Of a stretch of DNA of 64,000 nucleotides, positions 63,305 through 64,000 are shown piece after piece. Both the position numbers and the translations under genes were made by a program. The stretch spans positions 10,958,102 through 11,022,101 of the forward strand of contig OY855906.1 of assembly GCA_963693305.1 (NCBI GenBank). The letters run 5' to 3'. The DNA comes from Meandrina meandrites (taxonomy: Eukaryota; Cnidaria; Anthozoa; Scleractinia; Meandrinidae). The notes beneath the pieces were generated by a model, which was not told the DNA's origin, did no database searches, and saw nothing but the letters and a program-made list of their open reading frames with translations. Position 1 is the first letter of the stretch, and each line of letters opens with the position of its first letter.

Positions 63305-64000
63305 GTAAGTGCAGTTGATGTTAGTTTAATGTACCAGCCATGCAGATGTTGGAAGAACCCACAGAGTCTTTCCCATATAAGTGATCCTCCAACAGTCTAA
63401 TAGAAGTGGTATAACAAATACAATAGACCAATAAATATGCATGTATCTTATTAACCAAGTGCAGGGACCATACTTTGAGTGTATGAGCCCTAGCTCTTGA
63501 CAGATCAAATCAAGCATAGCAAGGTTTGAAAAGAAAAGACAGGGCCAATATTTTCCAAGTACATTCTCGTCCATGGAGCCGCCTGCTCCTCTTAGCCAGC
63601 ACGACTTTAGCACCTGAAATAGGTGACTCTGGGGACACATCACTTGTCATGATTGGCCAGATTTGAACAAAGGGAGTTAGAATCTAGCCAACCAAATCAA
63701 CGGCTTTAAAATCCCTTTGTTATAAAAGAGTTTGAAATGATTGATTTGATTGGCTAGTTTTAAATTTCCTTTGTTAAGATCTATTTCTTCTGATTTCTTT
63801 GAACCAAAATTTGAGTTGCTAAATTCAGGGTGTGGCATAAATTCCGAGTGTTTACTGTATACTGTATCTTATTATGTGGCAATGTCGTCTTGAGGTAAAT
63901 CCAAAGGTTTTGATTGTTTTTTTTTTGACTGCCATATGGACTGGTTCCAAGGAAACGGTCATTAGCTGTGAATTTTTTGATTTTGAAAGCTGGCAAATTC

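Overview
This window is animal nuclear DNA, most likely from an anthozoan cnidarian such as a coral or sea anemone. It is AT-rich. Its genes are broken into small exons with GT-AG introns and lie between many short transposons, tRNA-derived SINEs and LINE fragments. I found no bacterial operon, CRISPR array, rRNA gene or virus. The phylum is an inference from gene content and repeat style; the animal origin is firm because RIPPLY and SYF2 are recognisable. Exon boundaries were read by eye and each stitched model was checked for reading-frame phase.

Layout: (1) 1-16.2 kb (- strand) is a tandem segmental duplication carrying an ATP-grasp ligase-like gene. One copy is complete (5543-13533, 3 exons, 435 aa). 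One is cut by the left window edge (exons at 1019-1174 and 3332-4017). One is a frameshifted fragment of the last exon (15913-16183). The paralogous units act as natural empty sites for each other and expose two transposon insertions precisely. (2) 17.3-21.9 kb (-) holds a calcineurin-B/CIB-like EF-hand gene lacking only its N-terminal exon. (3) 22-29 kb is mostly non-coding, with the 3' end of an L1/Tx1-like LINE and an amplified LINE tail. (4) 30.35-35.9 kb (+) is a RIPPLY gene encoding a WRPW-motif co-repressor adaptor of 110 aa. (5) 37.97-44.06 kb (-) is a complete seven-exon cytosolic acetyl-CoA acetyltransferase (ACAT2 type, 401 aa). It is head-to-head, 144 bp apart, with (6) 44.2-49.45 kb (+), a complete seven-exon SYF2 splicing-factor gene of 264 aa. 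(7) 50-58 kb is repeat-rich and includes a 1.9-kb TTAA-flanked element with arrays of a 14-bp motif and a basic-protein ORF. (8) 58.3 kb to the right edge (+) is an ankyrin-repeat gene with six readable exons and a phase-compatible alternative terminal exon.

The genes are ordinary housekeeping or developmental loci and do not form a pathway together. The most unusual material is in the mobile elements and in the recently expanded ATP-grasp array.
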